From Massilia timonae CCUG 45783 (GTDB taxonomy: Bacteria; Pseudomonadota; Gammaproteobacteria; Burkholderiales; Burkholderiaceae_D): a stretch of 64,000 bases of DNA. Below are positions 16,651 to 24,747 of the stretch, piece by piece. A program made the position numbers and the translations under genes. The notes below the pieces were generated by a model. It did not search any database. It saw only the letters and a program-made list of their open reading frames with translations, and was not told where the DNA came from. Location of the stretch: positions 946,971 to 1,010,970 of the forward strand of contig NZ_JH992924.1 in the NCBI RefSeq assembly GCF_000315425.1. The letters run 5' to 3'. Within the stretch, counting starts at the first letter, position 1. Every line of letters begins with the position of its first letter.

Positions 16651-18045
16651 ATGTGGCGGCGCATGACGGTCAATGACATTCCCATTATTTCGTTCTTCCA
16701 GCGCGTGCTCGATCCGCTGATCGTGATGGGCAGCCTGTACCTGGCGACATTGGCCTTTGGCGAACCGTTCTCCGGCTATTGCCTGGTGCTGATGATCCTG
16801 GCCTTCTTCATCTCGTCGGCCGTCTACCAGCAGATCGATCCCTACCGCACCTGGCGCAGCGGCCGCATGCTGGCCTATGCGCGCGATACGGTATTCGGCT
16901 GGTGCCTGACGCTCGCCGTGCTGTATTTCCTCGGCTCGGCCAGCGGCATGAGGTACTACTACGACGAGCGGGTGCTGCTGGCCTGGGCGCTGGCGACGCC
17001 GCTGACGATCCTGGCCAGCCATATCGCGGTGCGCTTCGCCACCGGCAACCGCAAGCACGCCGGTGAGCTGCGCTCGATCGTGGTGGTCGGCGCCAACGAT
17101 GCCGGCATCAAGTTCGCCGGCGTGTGCGAGCGCTATCCGAACCTGTTCATGCAGGTGCAGGGCTTTTTCGACGACCGTACCGACGGTCGCAAGCCGCCCG
17201 GCCTGCGCTATCCGATGCTGGGCAAGATGGCAGACGTCGCCGCTTATGTGCGGCGCAAGAACATCAAGATGATCTTCATCAGTCAGCCGGTCTCGGCCCA
17301 GCCGCGCATCCGCCAGCTGGTCGACGAATTGAAGGACACCACCGCCTCGGTCTATTTCTTGCCCGACGTGTACGTGTTCGACCTGATGCAGGCGCGTTTC
17401 GATACCGTGGGCGGGATGCCGGTGATCGCGATCAGCGAGTCGCCGTTCATGGGCTTTAACAGCGTGCTCAAGCGCGGCACCGACGTCGTGGTCAGCGCGC
17501 TGGCCCTGGTGCTGCTGGGGCCGCTGATGCTGGTGATCGCCCTTGCCGTGAAGCTCGGTTCGCCTGGCCCTGTGCTGTTCAAGCAGCGCCGCTACGGGCT
17601 GTATGGCGAAGAGATCTATATCTATAAATTCCGCTCCATGACGGTACTGGACGACGGGCCGACCATCGTCCAGGCCAGGGCCGACGATCGCCGCATCACC
17701 CGCCTCGGCCACTTCCTGCGCCGCACTTCGCTCGACGAATTGCCGCAGTTTATCAATGCGCTGCAAGGACGCATGAGCGTGGTCGGACCGCGTCCGCATG
17801 CGGTCGCGCACAACGAGGAATACCGCAAGCTCATCAAGGGTTACATGTTGCGCCACAAGGTCAAGCCGGGCATTACCGGCTGGGCCCAGGTGCATGGCCT
17901 GCGCGGCGAGACGGCCACCCTCGACAAGATGGAAGCGCGCATCCAGTACGACCTCGATTACCTGCGCAACTGGTCGCTGTGGCTCGATCTGTGGATCATC
18001 CTCAAGACCGTCAAGGTCGTCCTCACGCGCGAGAACGCGCACTGA
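16651..18045 (+). CDS. epsB: Undecaprenyl-phosphate sugar phosphotransferase (EpsB/WcaJ-like)
   Basis: A 464-residue polyprenyl-phosphate hexose-1-phosphate transferase that starts repeat-unit synthesis on the inner membrane. The N-terminal half has four hydrophobic segments and a Rossmann-like region (SIVVVGANDAGIKFAGVC). The C-terminal catalytic domain has the re-entrant helix before SPGPVLFKQRRYGLYG, then YIYKFRSM, RTSLDELPQFINAL, MSVVGPRPH and KPGITGWAQVHGLRGE, all hallmarks of the bacterial sugar transferase family. Sugar specificity (glucose or galactose) is not readable. An alternative start at 16663 (MTVNDIP) is equally plausible; neither has a strong ribosome site. Confidence 0.9.
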   Translation: MWRRMTVNDIPIISFFQRVLDPLIVMGSLYLATLAFGEPFSGYCLVLMILAFFISSAVYQQIDPYRTWRSGRMLAYARDTVFGWCLTLAVLYFLGSASGMRYYYDERVLLAWALATPLTILASHIAVRFATGNRKHAGELRSIVVVGANDAGIKFAGVCERYPNLFMQVQGFFDDRTDGRKPPGLRYPMLGKMADVAAYVRRKNIKMIFISQPVSAQPRIRQLVDELKDTTASVYFLPDVYVFDLMQARFDTVGGMPVIAISESPFMGFNSVLKRGTDVVVSALALVLLGPLMLVIALAVKLGSPGPVLFKQRRYGLYGEEIYIYKFRSMTVLDDGPTIVQARADDRRITRLGHFLRRTSLDELPQFINALQGRMSVVGPRPHAVAHNEEYRKLIKGYMLRHKVKPGITGWAQVHGLRGETATLDKMEARIQYDLDYLRNWSLWLDLWIILKTVKVVLTRENAH

Positions 18046-18339
18046 TGCCTATCCCGGCGCGCCGCCGGCGAAGCGCGGCGCGAGAAAAATGAACCGTCGG
18101 GCTTCGCGCGCATCGAATGGCAGGGGTGGCGGGGATTCCGGCCGAGCTTTCGAGCCAATCAATTTTGTCCTAGAAACGGATGAGCGCTAATCGACGCGCT
18201 CTTTGATCTGGACGATTCCCGACAAGCTTGCGCGGCCATCCGGGCTGGGTAGAATCGTTAACCACAATGCAAGAACAATGGCCGATTTCGCTGCTGCAAT
18301 AGGGGCGGCGACACATCGACATTGATCACGGGAGGCAAT
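18046..18339 (+). other. Intergenic region between epsB and fcl, with hairpin and candidate promoter
   Basis: No coding frame is convincing. A GC-rich hairpin (arms 18058-18065 and 18075-18082, 8 bp perfect) follows epsB but has no T tract, so it is at best an RNA-stabilising or weak stop element. A candidate promoter TTGCGC (18228-18233), 16 bp, TAGAAT (18250-18255) could drive fcl and the eps genes behind it. The fcl ribosome site GGGAGG is at 18330-18335. Confidence 0.35.
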
Positions 18340-19392
18340 GTGCACAACAAGCCACGCATCTACGTCGCCGGCCACAGCGGCCTCGTCGGCTCGGCCATCG
18401 TGCGCGCGCTGGGCGCCGCAGACAAGGCCGAGATCGTCACCCGCAGCCACGACGAACTCGAGCTGACCGACCAGGCGCAAGTGCGCGAGTTCTTCCGCAG
18501 CGAAGGCATCGACCAGGTCTACCTGGCGGCGGCCAAGGTAGGCGGCATCCACGCCAACCATACCTATCCGGCCGAGTTCATCTACGACAACCTGATGGTG
18601 CAGGCAAATGTCGTGCACGAGGCCTGGCGCGCGGGCGTGCGCAAGCTGCTGTTCCTTGGTTCGTCCTGCATCTATCCGCGCCTGGCGGCGCAGCCGATCC
18701 GCGAGGAATACTTGATGAACGGCATGCTCGAGCCGACCAACGAGCCCTATGCCATGGCCAAGATTGCCGGCATCAAGCTATGCGAAAGCTATAACCGCCA
18801 GTACGGCACCGACTATCGCAGCGTGATGCCCACCAATCTGTACGGTCCCGGCGATAACTACCATCCCGAGAACAGCCACGTCATTCCCGCCTTGCTGCGG
18901 CGCTTCCATGAGGCCAAGGCGAGCGCCGCCCCCGAGGTCGTGATCTGGGGCAGCGGCAAGCCGATGCGCGAATTCCTCTACGTCGACGACATGGCGGCCG
19001 CCAGCGTTCACGTGATGGCGCTGGCGCCCGAGGCGTATGCGGCGGCTACCGACCCCATGCATTCGCACATCAATGTCGGCACCGGCCAGGACGTCACCAT
19101 CGCCGAGCTGGCGTGCCTGGTGGGCCAGACCGTGGGGTACCGGGGCGAGATCGTCTTCGACGCCAGCAAGCCCGACGGCACGCCGCGCAAGCTGCTCGAC
19201 GTCTCCAAGCTGGCGGCGCTGGGCTGGCGCGCCAGCACGCCGCTGGCCGAGGGGCTGGAGCGTGCTTATCGCGCGTATCTGGCGCACCTCTGCGCAGGTG
19301 GCGATCCCGACGCACGATGTGAGATGCACAACAGAACAGATGGCGCAAGCGGTCCAGAATGGCGGATTTCACACCGGACTGCGCATGCCTGA
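18340..19392 (+). CDS. fcl: GDP-L-fucose synthase
   Basis: A 350-residue NADPH-dependent epimerase/reductase that turns GDP-4-keto-6-deoxymannose into GDP-L-fucose. The Rossmann motif VAGHSGLVGSAIV begins near residue 8; GSSCIYPR and EPYAMAKIAGIKLCE carry the catalytic Ser and the Tyr-x-x-x-Lys pair, followed by YGPGDNYHPENSHVIPALLRR cut into the usual family pattern. A GTG start at 18340 is preferred because GGGAGG lies 4 bp upstream; a TTG at 18322 is in frame. The last 30 residues (after LAHLCAGG) are not typical of the family and look like a run-on tail. The partner enzyme GDP-mannose 4,6-dehydratase is not in the window. GDP-mannose can come from the guanylyltransferase at 44354. Confidence 0.88.
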   Translation: MHNKPRIYVAGHSGLVGSAIVRALGAADKAEIVTRSHDELELTDQAQVREFFRSEGIDQVYLAAAKVGGIHANHTYPAEFIYDNLMVQANVVHEAWRAGVRKLLFLGSSCIYPRLAAQPIREEYLMNGMLEPTNEPYAMAKIAGIKLCESYNRQYGTDYRSVMPTNLYGPGDNYHPENSHVIPALLRRFHEAKASAAPEVVIWGSGKPMREFLYVDDMAAASVHVMALAPEAYAAATDPMHSHINVGTGQDVTIAELACLVGQTVGYRGEIVFDASKPDGTPRKLLDVSKLAALGWRASTPLAEGLERAYRAYLAHLCAGGDPDARCEMHNRTDGASGPEWRISHRTAHA

Positions 19393-19422
19393 GGGCCAAT
19401 GCCGTCCACGCCGGAGAACACC

Positions 19423-20514
19423 ATGCAGAGCTCGTACCACAATGTCACAGACTTGCCGCATCCATTCGCACCGAGGTTCAGCCCGAGGCGGGCCGTGTGC
19501 GCGGTCCTGGTGCTGGCCAGCGTCGCGCTGGCCGGTTGCAACCGCGACAAGCCGGTGCCCGAGACCAAGCCCGGCCAGGCCCTGGCGAGCGTCAACGGCG
19601 AAGAGATCACGGTTTTGCAGCTGAATGAAGAAATGCAGCGTGCCGGCGTCCCGGCTGCCCAGCAGCAAACCGCCAGCAAGCAGTTGCTGCAAGCCCTGAT
19701 CGACCGCGAACTGCTCGAAAGCGCGGCGGCCAAGGAAAAGATCGACCGCGATCCCAAGGTGATGCAGGCGATCGAGCGCGCGCGCTCCCTGATCATCGCC
19801 CAGGCCTATATGCAGAAGCGGGTGGGCGACGTCGGTCGGCCGACCGAGGCCGAGATCGAGGATTATTTCAACAAGCATCCCCAGTTCTTCGCCAACCGCC
19901 GCCAGTTCGCGATGAACCAGCTCGTGCTGCCGGCGTCCAGCGTGACGCCCGAGCTGCGCGCCGCCGCCGACAAGGCCCGCTCGCTCGAGGACGTGGCCGC
20001 CTATCTCGACACCAGGCAGGTCGCCTACGGCCGCGCCCAGGTCACGCGCAGCACTGCCGACCTCAAGCCCGAGCTGGCCGCGAAGCTGCTGTCGATGCCG
20101 AAGGGCCAGCTGTTCCTGGTGCAGGAAGGGCAGCGCGCGCTCCTGACCTCGATCGACGAGGTGCGCGACGCGCCGGTGTCGCTGGCGATCGCCGCGCCGC
20201 AGATCGCGCAATACCTGGCCAACCGCAAGAACAAGGAACTGGCCCAGGCCGAAATCCAGCGCCTGCGCGCCACCGCGAAGATCGACTACCTGAACAAGGA
20301 CCTGGCGCCCGACGCCGCCACGCCCGGCGCGCTCCCGGCCGCGGCGCCGGCGGCGCTGGCGGGCATGCCCGCCACGCCGGCGCACGCCGGACCGGGTGCG
20401 GGTGCGGGCGACGGCGACGGCAACGGCGACATCGGCCCGGTGGCCGACACCGTGCACGAGGACGCGCGCGCCGACAAGGCGGCGCTCGACCGCGGCGTGG
20501 CCGGCCTCAAGTAG
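19423..20514 (+). CDS. epsD: EpsD-family peptidyl-prolyl isomerase-like lipoprotein
   Basis: A 363-residue SurA/PpiC-like exported protein. A lipoprotein signal ends in VLASVALAGCNRD; then comes a SurA_N-type region (LASVNGEEITVLQLNEEMQ, LLQALIDRELLESAA) and a weak rotamase region. It fits the EpsD family linked to exosortase B/exopolysaccharide loci and probably helps fold outer-membrane polysaccharide export components. The C-terminal 50 residues are low complexity (Ala/Pro, then GAGAGDGDGNGD), encoded by a short GGCGAC-type repeat near 20408-20433. The ATG at 19423 has GGAG 6 bp upstream; a start at 19399 is less well supported. Confidence 0.85.
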   Translation: MQSSYHNVTDLPHPFAPRFSPRRAVCAVLVLASVALAGCNRDKPVPETKPGQALASVNGEEITVLQLNEEMQRAGVPAAQQQTASKQLLQALIDRELLESAAAKEKIDRDPKVMQAIERARSLIIAQAYMQKRVGDVGRPTEAEIEDYFNKHPQFFANRRQFAMNQLVLPASSVTPELRAAADKARSLEDVAAYLDTRQVAYGRAQVTRSTADLKPELAAKLLSMPKGQLFLVQEGQRALLTSIDEVRDAPVSLAIAAPQIAQYLANRKNKELAQAEIQRLRATAKIDYLNKDLAPDAATPGALPAAAPAALAGMPATPAHAGPGAGAGDGDGNGDIGPVADTVHEDARADKAALDRGVAGLK

Positions 20515-20556
20515 GGCTTGCGAAGGACTTCCCAACGACGTGCCTGGAGACTGACG

Positions 20557-21345
20557 ATGAAACGCTGGATCAAGTGGATGACGGGGGCCGCCTTCATGCT
20601 GGGCATGAGCGTGGCCGGTGCGACCGAGGTGCTGCTGGGCGCCGGCGACGTGGTCAAGCTGTCCGTGTATGGCAGCCCCGACCTGTCGATCGAGACCCGC
20701 GTCAGCGAGAGTGGCCACATCACGTTCCCGCTGCTGGGCCAGGTGGCTGTCGGCGGCCTGTCGGTGGCCGCCGCCGAAAAGAAGATCGCCGGCCAGCTCG
20801 AGAAGGGGGGCTACATCAAGCGGGCCCAGGTGAACATGCTGGTGACCACGCTGGCCAGCCAGCAGGTGTCGGTGCTGGGCCAGGTGAACCGGCCGGGCCG
20901 CTATCCGGTCGAAGGCAGGCGCAAGGTGCTCGACATGCTGGCGCTGGCCGGCGGCATCCATGGCGATGGCGGCGACATGATCAGCCTGGTGCGCACGCGT
21001 GACGGCAAGACGACGCGCGAGACCATCGATGTGGTCGACATGGTGCGCAAGGGCGAGCTCGACAAGGACTACGAGGTCGCCGGCGGCGACATCATCTTCG
21101 TGGAGCGGGCGCCGCGCGCTTACGTCACCGGCGAGGTCAGCCGTCCCGGGCCGTTCCGCCTGGAGCGCGGCATGACGGTCCAGCAGGCGATCTCGGCCGG
21201 TGGCGGCCTGAGTCCGCGCGGCAGCGACAACGGCATCAAGGTCACGCGCCGCGACCCCAGCGGCAAGCCGGTCACGCTGGACGTCCAGGCCAGTGATACG
21301 GTCCAGGTCGACGACGTGATCGTGGTGCGCGAAAGCTGGTTCTGA
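20557..21345 (+). CDS. epsE: EpsE/Wza-like polysaccharide export protein
   Basis: A 262-residue exported protein. After a signal peptide ending at VAGA come the polysaccharide export domain (LLGAGDVVKLSVYGSPDLSI, then GHITFPLLGQVAVGGLSV) and SLBB beta-grasp repeats (VLGQVNRPGRYPVEGRRKVL and YVTGEVSRPGPFRLERGMTV). Wza-like proteins form the periplasmic and outer-membrane channel for the polymer. There is no lipobox cysteine, unlike classical Wza, a feature shared by many proteins of this small subfamily. The ATG at 20557 follows TGGAGA. The gene lies between epsD and epsF in one operon. Confidence 0.92.
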   Translation: MKRWIKWMTGAAFMLGMSVAGATEVLLGAGDVVKLSVYGSPDLSIETRVSESGHITFPLLGQVAVGGLSVAAAEKKIAGQLEKGGYIKRAQVNMLVTTLASQQVSVLGQVNRPGRYPVEGRRKVLDMLALAGGIHGDGGDMISLVRTRDGKTTRETIDVVDMVRKGELDKDYEVAGGDIIFVERAPRAYVTGEVSRPGPFRLERGMTVQQAISAGGGLSPRGSDNGIKVTRRDPSGKPVTLDVQASDTVQVDDVIVVRESWF

Positions 21346-21411
21346 CGGCAGCGTGTCCGGCATCGGCTTCTCGCCGGGCTTGGACGCGGTCCCCGCATGC
21401 AAAGGTGAGTC

Positions 21412-22830
21412 ATGAGCGTGCATCAATTTCTGCTGATTTTGCTGGCCCGTAAGAAAATCGTCCTGGGAACGCTCCTGGTCACGGTGCTGCTCGCCCTCGG
21501 CTGGAGCGTGGTGCAGCAAAAGACCTACGAGGCCACGGCATCGGTGCTGCTCAACTACAAGGGCGTCGATCCGCTCACCGGCCTGACCATGCCAGGGCAA
21601 CTGATGCCGGGATATATGGCAACGCAAATGGACATCATCGGCAGCAAGAACGTGGCGCTGCGCGTCGTCGACACGCTGCGGCTGGCGTCGAGCCCGGCCG
21701 TCGTCCAGCAATTCCAGGAAGCCAACGAGGGCAGGGGGACGGTGCGCGACTGGCTGGCCGACCTGCTGCTCCAGAAGCTCGAGATCATGCCGTCGCGCGA
21801 GTCGAGCGTGGTCGAGATCAGCTTCAGCGGCGCCGATCCCGTGTTCGCGGCCGCGGTCGCGAACGCCTTCGCCGAGGAATACCGGCGGGTCGGCGTGCAG
21901 CTCAAGACCGAGCCGGCCAAGAACGCCTCGCTGTACTTCAACGAACAGACCAGGCAGTTGCGCGACAACCTCGAGGCGGCCCAGGCCCGCCTGTCGAAGT
22001 ACCAGCAAGAAAAAGGCATCGTCAGCCTCGACAACAACCGGGTCGATGTCGAGCTGTCGCGCCTGAACGACCTGGCCGCCCAGCTGGTGGTGGCCCAGGC
22101 TGCGGCCATGGAAGCGGGCTCGCGTGAAAGGGCGGCCGGGACCGCCGGCGCGGCCGTCGATTCGCCCGACGTCGCCAACAATACCCTGATCCAGAACCTG
22201 CGCATGAACCTGGCCAGCGCCGAGGCCAAGCTGGCCGAGGCCGGGGCGCGCTTCGGGCGCAACCACCCGCAATACCAGGCCGCGGCCGCCGAAGCCGGCA
22301 AGCTGCGTGCCGAGCTCGGCAGTGCGCTGGGCAGCGTCAGCCGCAGCGTCGGCGCCAACGCCGACGTCTACCGCCAGCGTGAAGCCGAGCTGCGCAGCGA
22401 GCTGGCGGCGCAGAAGGAACGCGTGCTCGAGCTCAACCGCACCCGCGACGAGCTCGGTCCCTTGCTGAAAGACCTCGAAGGCGCGCAGCGCGCCTTCGAT
22501 GCGGCCAGCCAGCGCTATTCGCAGACGCGGATCGAGGCCCTGTCCGAGCAATCCGACGTCTCGGTGCTCAACCCGGCCGTGGCCCCCACGACGCCGAGTG
22601 GCCCGCGCATCCTGCTCAATACATTGGCTGCGATCGTGCTCGGCACCGTGCTCGGCGTCGGCCTGGCGCTGCTGCTGGAATTGCTGGCGCGGCCGGTGCG
22701 CTCCAGCAGCGACCTGCAAGACATGCTGGGCATTCCGGTACTGGGCGCCATCGCCTGGCAGGCGCCGCCCGCGCGGGAGAGCCGTCTTCGCCGGCTGATG
22801 GCGCCCGGCCGGCAACCGCGCCTGAACTGA
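21412..22830 (+). CDS. epsF: Chain-length determinant protein EpsF (Wzz/Wzc N-terminal type)
   Basis: A 472-residue inner-membrane polysaccharide co-polymerase. It has two membrane helices: KIVLGTLLVTVLLALGWSVV near the N terminus and NTLAAIVLGTVLGVGLALLL near residue 410. Between them lies a large periplasmic domain rich in coiled coil (NEQTRQLRDNLEAAQARLSK and the long helix around residues 270-370). A short cytosolic tail has the Pro-rich box seen in Wzz proteins (LNPAVAPTTPSGPR precedes TM2). It lacks a kinase domain, which is supplied by the next gene, epsG. Confidence 0.9.
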   Translation: MSVHQFLLILLARKKIVLGTLLVTVLLALGWSVVQQKTYEATASVLLNYKGVDPLTGLTMPGQLMPGYMATQMDIIGSKNVALRVVDTLRLASSPAVVQQFQEANEGRGTVRDWLADLLLQKLEIMPSRESSVVEISFSGADPVFAAAVANAFAEEYRRVGVQLKTEPAKNASLYFNEQTRQLRDNLEAAQARLSKYQQEKGIVSLDNNRVDVELSRLNDLAAQLVVAQAAAMEAGSRERAAGTAGAAVDSPDVANNTLIQNLRMNLASAEAKLAEAGARFGRNHPQYQAAAAEAGKLRAELGSALGSVSRSVGANADVYRQREAELRSELAAQKERVLELNRTRDELGPLLKDLEGAQRAFDAASQRYSQTRIEALSEQSDVSVLNPAVAPTTPSGPRILLNTLAAIVLGTVLGVGLALLLELLARPVRSSSDLQDMLGIPVLGAIAWQAPPARESRLRRLMAPGRQPRLN

Positions 22831-22859
22831 ACAGAGCTGAGCTGAGCCGAGGACTCGCC

Positions 22860-23729
22860 ATGAACTCATCCGTGCTATCCGCCCTGCACAGCGGCCCCGG
22901 CCGCGACGCCAGCATGGGCGCGCTGCTGGTCGATGCGGGCAAGCTCAGCGTCGATGACGCCGAGCGCGTGCTGCGCACCCACGAAGACCTGGGCATCCGT
23001 TTCGGTGAGGCGGCGCTGCGCCTCGGCCTGGTGAGCGAGGACGACATCCAGCAGGCGCTGGCCCGGCAGTTCGCCTATCCCTATCTGCAGAAAGGGCAGG
23101 CCAGGCTCTCGCCCAGGCTGGTCGCCGCCTACGAACCGTTTGCGCCCCAGGTCGAGGCCTTGCGCGCGATCCGCAGCCAGCTGACGCTGCGCTGGTTCGC
23201 GCGCGGGCGGCGCGCGCTGGCGATCGCCGGCGCCGATCCGGACGATGGCGCCAGCCTGTTCGCCGCCAATCTGGCGCTGGTGTTTTCCCAGCTCGGCGAG
23301 CAGACCCTGCTGGTGGACGCCAACCTGCGCGCGCCGCGCCAGCATGAACTGTTCGGACTCCGGCCGCGCCAGGGTCTGTCCGATATGCTGGCGGGGCGGG
23401 CCGACCTGGACGCCATCCTGCGCGTGCCGTCCTTTGCCGACCTGTCGGTGTTGCCGGCCGGGACCTTGCCGCCGAATCCGCAAGAACTGCTGGCGCGGCC
23501 AGGCTTTCGCACCCTGGCGGCGCAGCTGGAGAGCCGCCACGACGTCGTGCTGCTCGACTTGCCGCCGTTTACGGCCGGCGCCGATGCCCTGGCGGTGGCG
23601 GGCCGGGCCGGCGGCGTGCTGCTGGTGGCCTGCAAGCACCGCACCCGCATCGCCGACATGGCGCGCATGGCCGGGCAGATGGTCGATGCCGGCGCCGAAG
23701 TGGTCGGTTCGGTGGTGATGGAGTTCTAG
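22860..23729 (+). CDS. epsG: EpsG, BY-kinase-like partner of EpsF with N-terminal MshEN-like domain
   Basis: A 289-residue cytosolic protein. Residues 18-41 and 47-70 form two 24-residue motifs of the MshEN type (R-[LF]-G-x6-G ... L-x2-Q), joined by exactly five residues (EDLGI). In GspE/MshE proteins this arrangement binds c-di-GMP. Residues about 105-289 are a MinD/CpsD-like ATPase: a P-loop-like GADPDDGAS (124-132), Walker A' LLVDANLR, and Walker B VVLLDLPP. The P-loop lysine is replaced by Ala131 and there is no C-terminal tyrosine cluster, so true tyrosine-kinase activity is doubtful. The gene follows epsF by 29 bp and precedes xrtB by 1 bp. Its length and place fit the EpsG family of exosortase B loci. 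Ligand binding is inferred. Confidence 0.85.
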   Translation: MNSSVLSALHSGPGRDASMGALLVDAGKLSVDDAERVLRTHEDLGIRFGEAALRLGLVSEDDIQQALARQFAYPYLQKGQARLSPRLVAAYEPFAPQVEALRAIRSQLTLRWFARGRRALAIAGADPDDGASLFAANLALVFSQLGEQTLLVDANLRAPRQHELFGLRPRQGLSDMLAGRADLDAILRVPSFADLSVLPAGTLPPNPQELLARPGFRTLAAQLESRHDVVLLDLPPFTAGADALAVAGRAGGVLLVACKHRTRIADMARMAGQMVDAGAEVVGSVVMEF

Positions 23730-23730
23730 C

Positions 23731-24747
23731 ATGGACCCGCGGCACGGCGTGCATCCCGGCCCCGGTCCTGGCCCCGGTCCTGGCCCCGACCCTGGCCGCG
23801 ACCCTGGCCTGGGCGCCGGCCTGCGCCAGGCCTTGCCCGAATGGTGGCCGGTCATGCTGGGCCTGGCCCTGCTGTTCGGGCCGACGTTCCGCGACCTGTT
23901 CAGCGGCGCCTGGATCGGCGAAGAGCAGGGCCATGGACCGATCATTTTCGCCCTGTCCCTGTGGCTGATCTGGCGCAAGTGGCCCGAGGTGCGGGCGGCC
24001 AGCGCGCCGCCGCGGCCGCACTGGATCGGCTGGGCGGTGCTGGTGTTCGGCCTGGGCATCCACCTGCTGGGCCGTTCGCAAAAGATCCTGATGTTCGAGG
24101 TCGCCTCGATCCTCGCGGTGCTGGCGGCAACCGTCCTGCTCAAGCTGGGCGCGCGCGCCCTGCGCCTGCTGTGGTTCCCGTTCTTCTTCATGCTGTTCAT
24201 GGTGCCCCTGCCGAGCGAGCTGGTGGCGGCGGTGACGATGCCGATGAAGATGGCCGTGTCCTGGGCCACCGAACACCTGCTGTTCGCGGCCGGCTGTCCG
24301 ATTTCGCGCTCCGGCGTGGTGCTGCAGATCGGCCAGTACCAGCTGCTGGTGGCCGATGCCTGCGCCGGCCTGCAGACCCTCCTGACCCTCGAGGCGCTGG
24401 GCCTGTTCTACCTGAACCTGATGCGCCATCCGTCGGCCTTTCGCAATCTGGCGCTGGCGATCCTGATCGTCCCGGTCTCGTTTACCGCGAACGTGATCCG
24501 CGTGATCGCGCTGACCCTGATCACCTATTATTTCGGTGACGCGGCCGGGCAGGGCTTCCTGCACGGCTTTGCCGGCATGGTGCTGTTCGTGACGGCGCTC
24601 CTGATGATCCTGGCGCTCGACGCGGCCCTGCAGTGGTTCATCAAGCGCCGCGAGCAGCCGCGCCATCCCGGCCACGGTTGGCCAAACCCGCCGAACTCGC
24701 CGAACTCGCCGAACTCGCCGAGTCCACTGCGCGGGGGCGCCCGATGA
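23731..24747 (+). CDS. xrtB: Exosortase B (EpsH-like)
   Basis: A 338-residue inner-membrane transpeptidase-like enzyme with about eight membrane helices. It is expected to cut and transfer proteins bearing a PEP-CTERM tail. The catalytic triad of exosortases is visible: Cys211 in VADACAGLQTLL, Arg257 in FTANVIRVIAL and His278 in GFLHGFAGM. Candidate substrates lie at 45826, 49718 and 54672. Odd features are the N terminus, an expanded Gly-Pro repeat (residues 9-28), and a C-terminal Asn-Ser-Pro repeat; both come from short DNA tandem repeats. It overlaps epsI by 4 bp (ATGA). Confidence 0.93.
   Translation: MDPRHGVHPGPGPGPGPGPDPGRDPGLGAGLRQALPEWWPVMLGLALLFGPTFRDLFSGAWIGEEQGHGPIIFALSLWLIWRKWPEVRAASAPPRPHWIGWAVLVFGLGIHLLGRSQKILMFEVASILAVLAATVLLKLGARALRLLWFPFFFMLFMVPLPSELVAAVTMPMKMAVSWATEHLLFAAGCPISRSGVVLQIGQYQLLVADACAGLQTLLTLEALGLFYLNLMRHPSAFRNLALAILIVPVSFTANVIRVIALTLITYYFGDAAGQGFLHGFAGMVLFVTALLMILALDAALQWFIKRREQPRHPGHGWPNPPNSPNSPNSPSPLRGGAR
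23755..23809 (+). repeat. Imperfect 12-bp tandem repeat inside xrtB
   Basis: About four copies of a CCCGGTCCTGGC-like unit at the 5' end of the exosortase gene, encoding alternating Gly-Pro/Asp-Pro. The unit length is a multiple of three, so gain or loss of copies keeps the frame. Confidence 0.7.
24691..24717 (+). repeat. 9-bp tandem repeat at the 3' end of xrtB
   Basis: Three perfect copies of CCGAACTCG plus a degenerate fourth, encoding (Asn-Ser-Pro)n in the cytosolic tail of the exosortase. In-frame and probably length-variable. Confidence 0.8.

Noticed and set aside
18058..18082. GC-rich hairpin after epsB as intrinsic terminator
   Set aside because: Followed by A residues rather than T on the coding strand; not enough for a terminator call.
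19369..22869. A minus-strand open frame of more than 1100 codons opposite epsD, epsE, epsF and part of epsG
   Set aside because: The plus-strand genes match known families with ribosome sites. Long antisense frames are expected from the GC-rich third codon positions, and the translation is His/Gln/Arg-rich without any motif.
24691..24717. Short tandem repeats considered as a CRISPR array
   Set aside because: Units of 9 bp without spacers, inside the exosortase coding frame; no cas genes.
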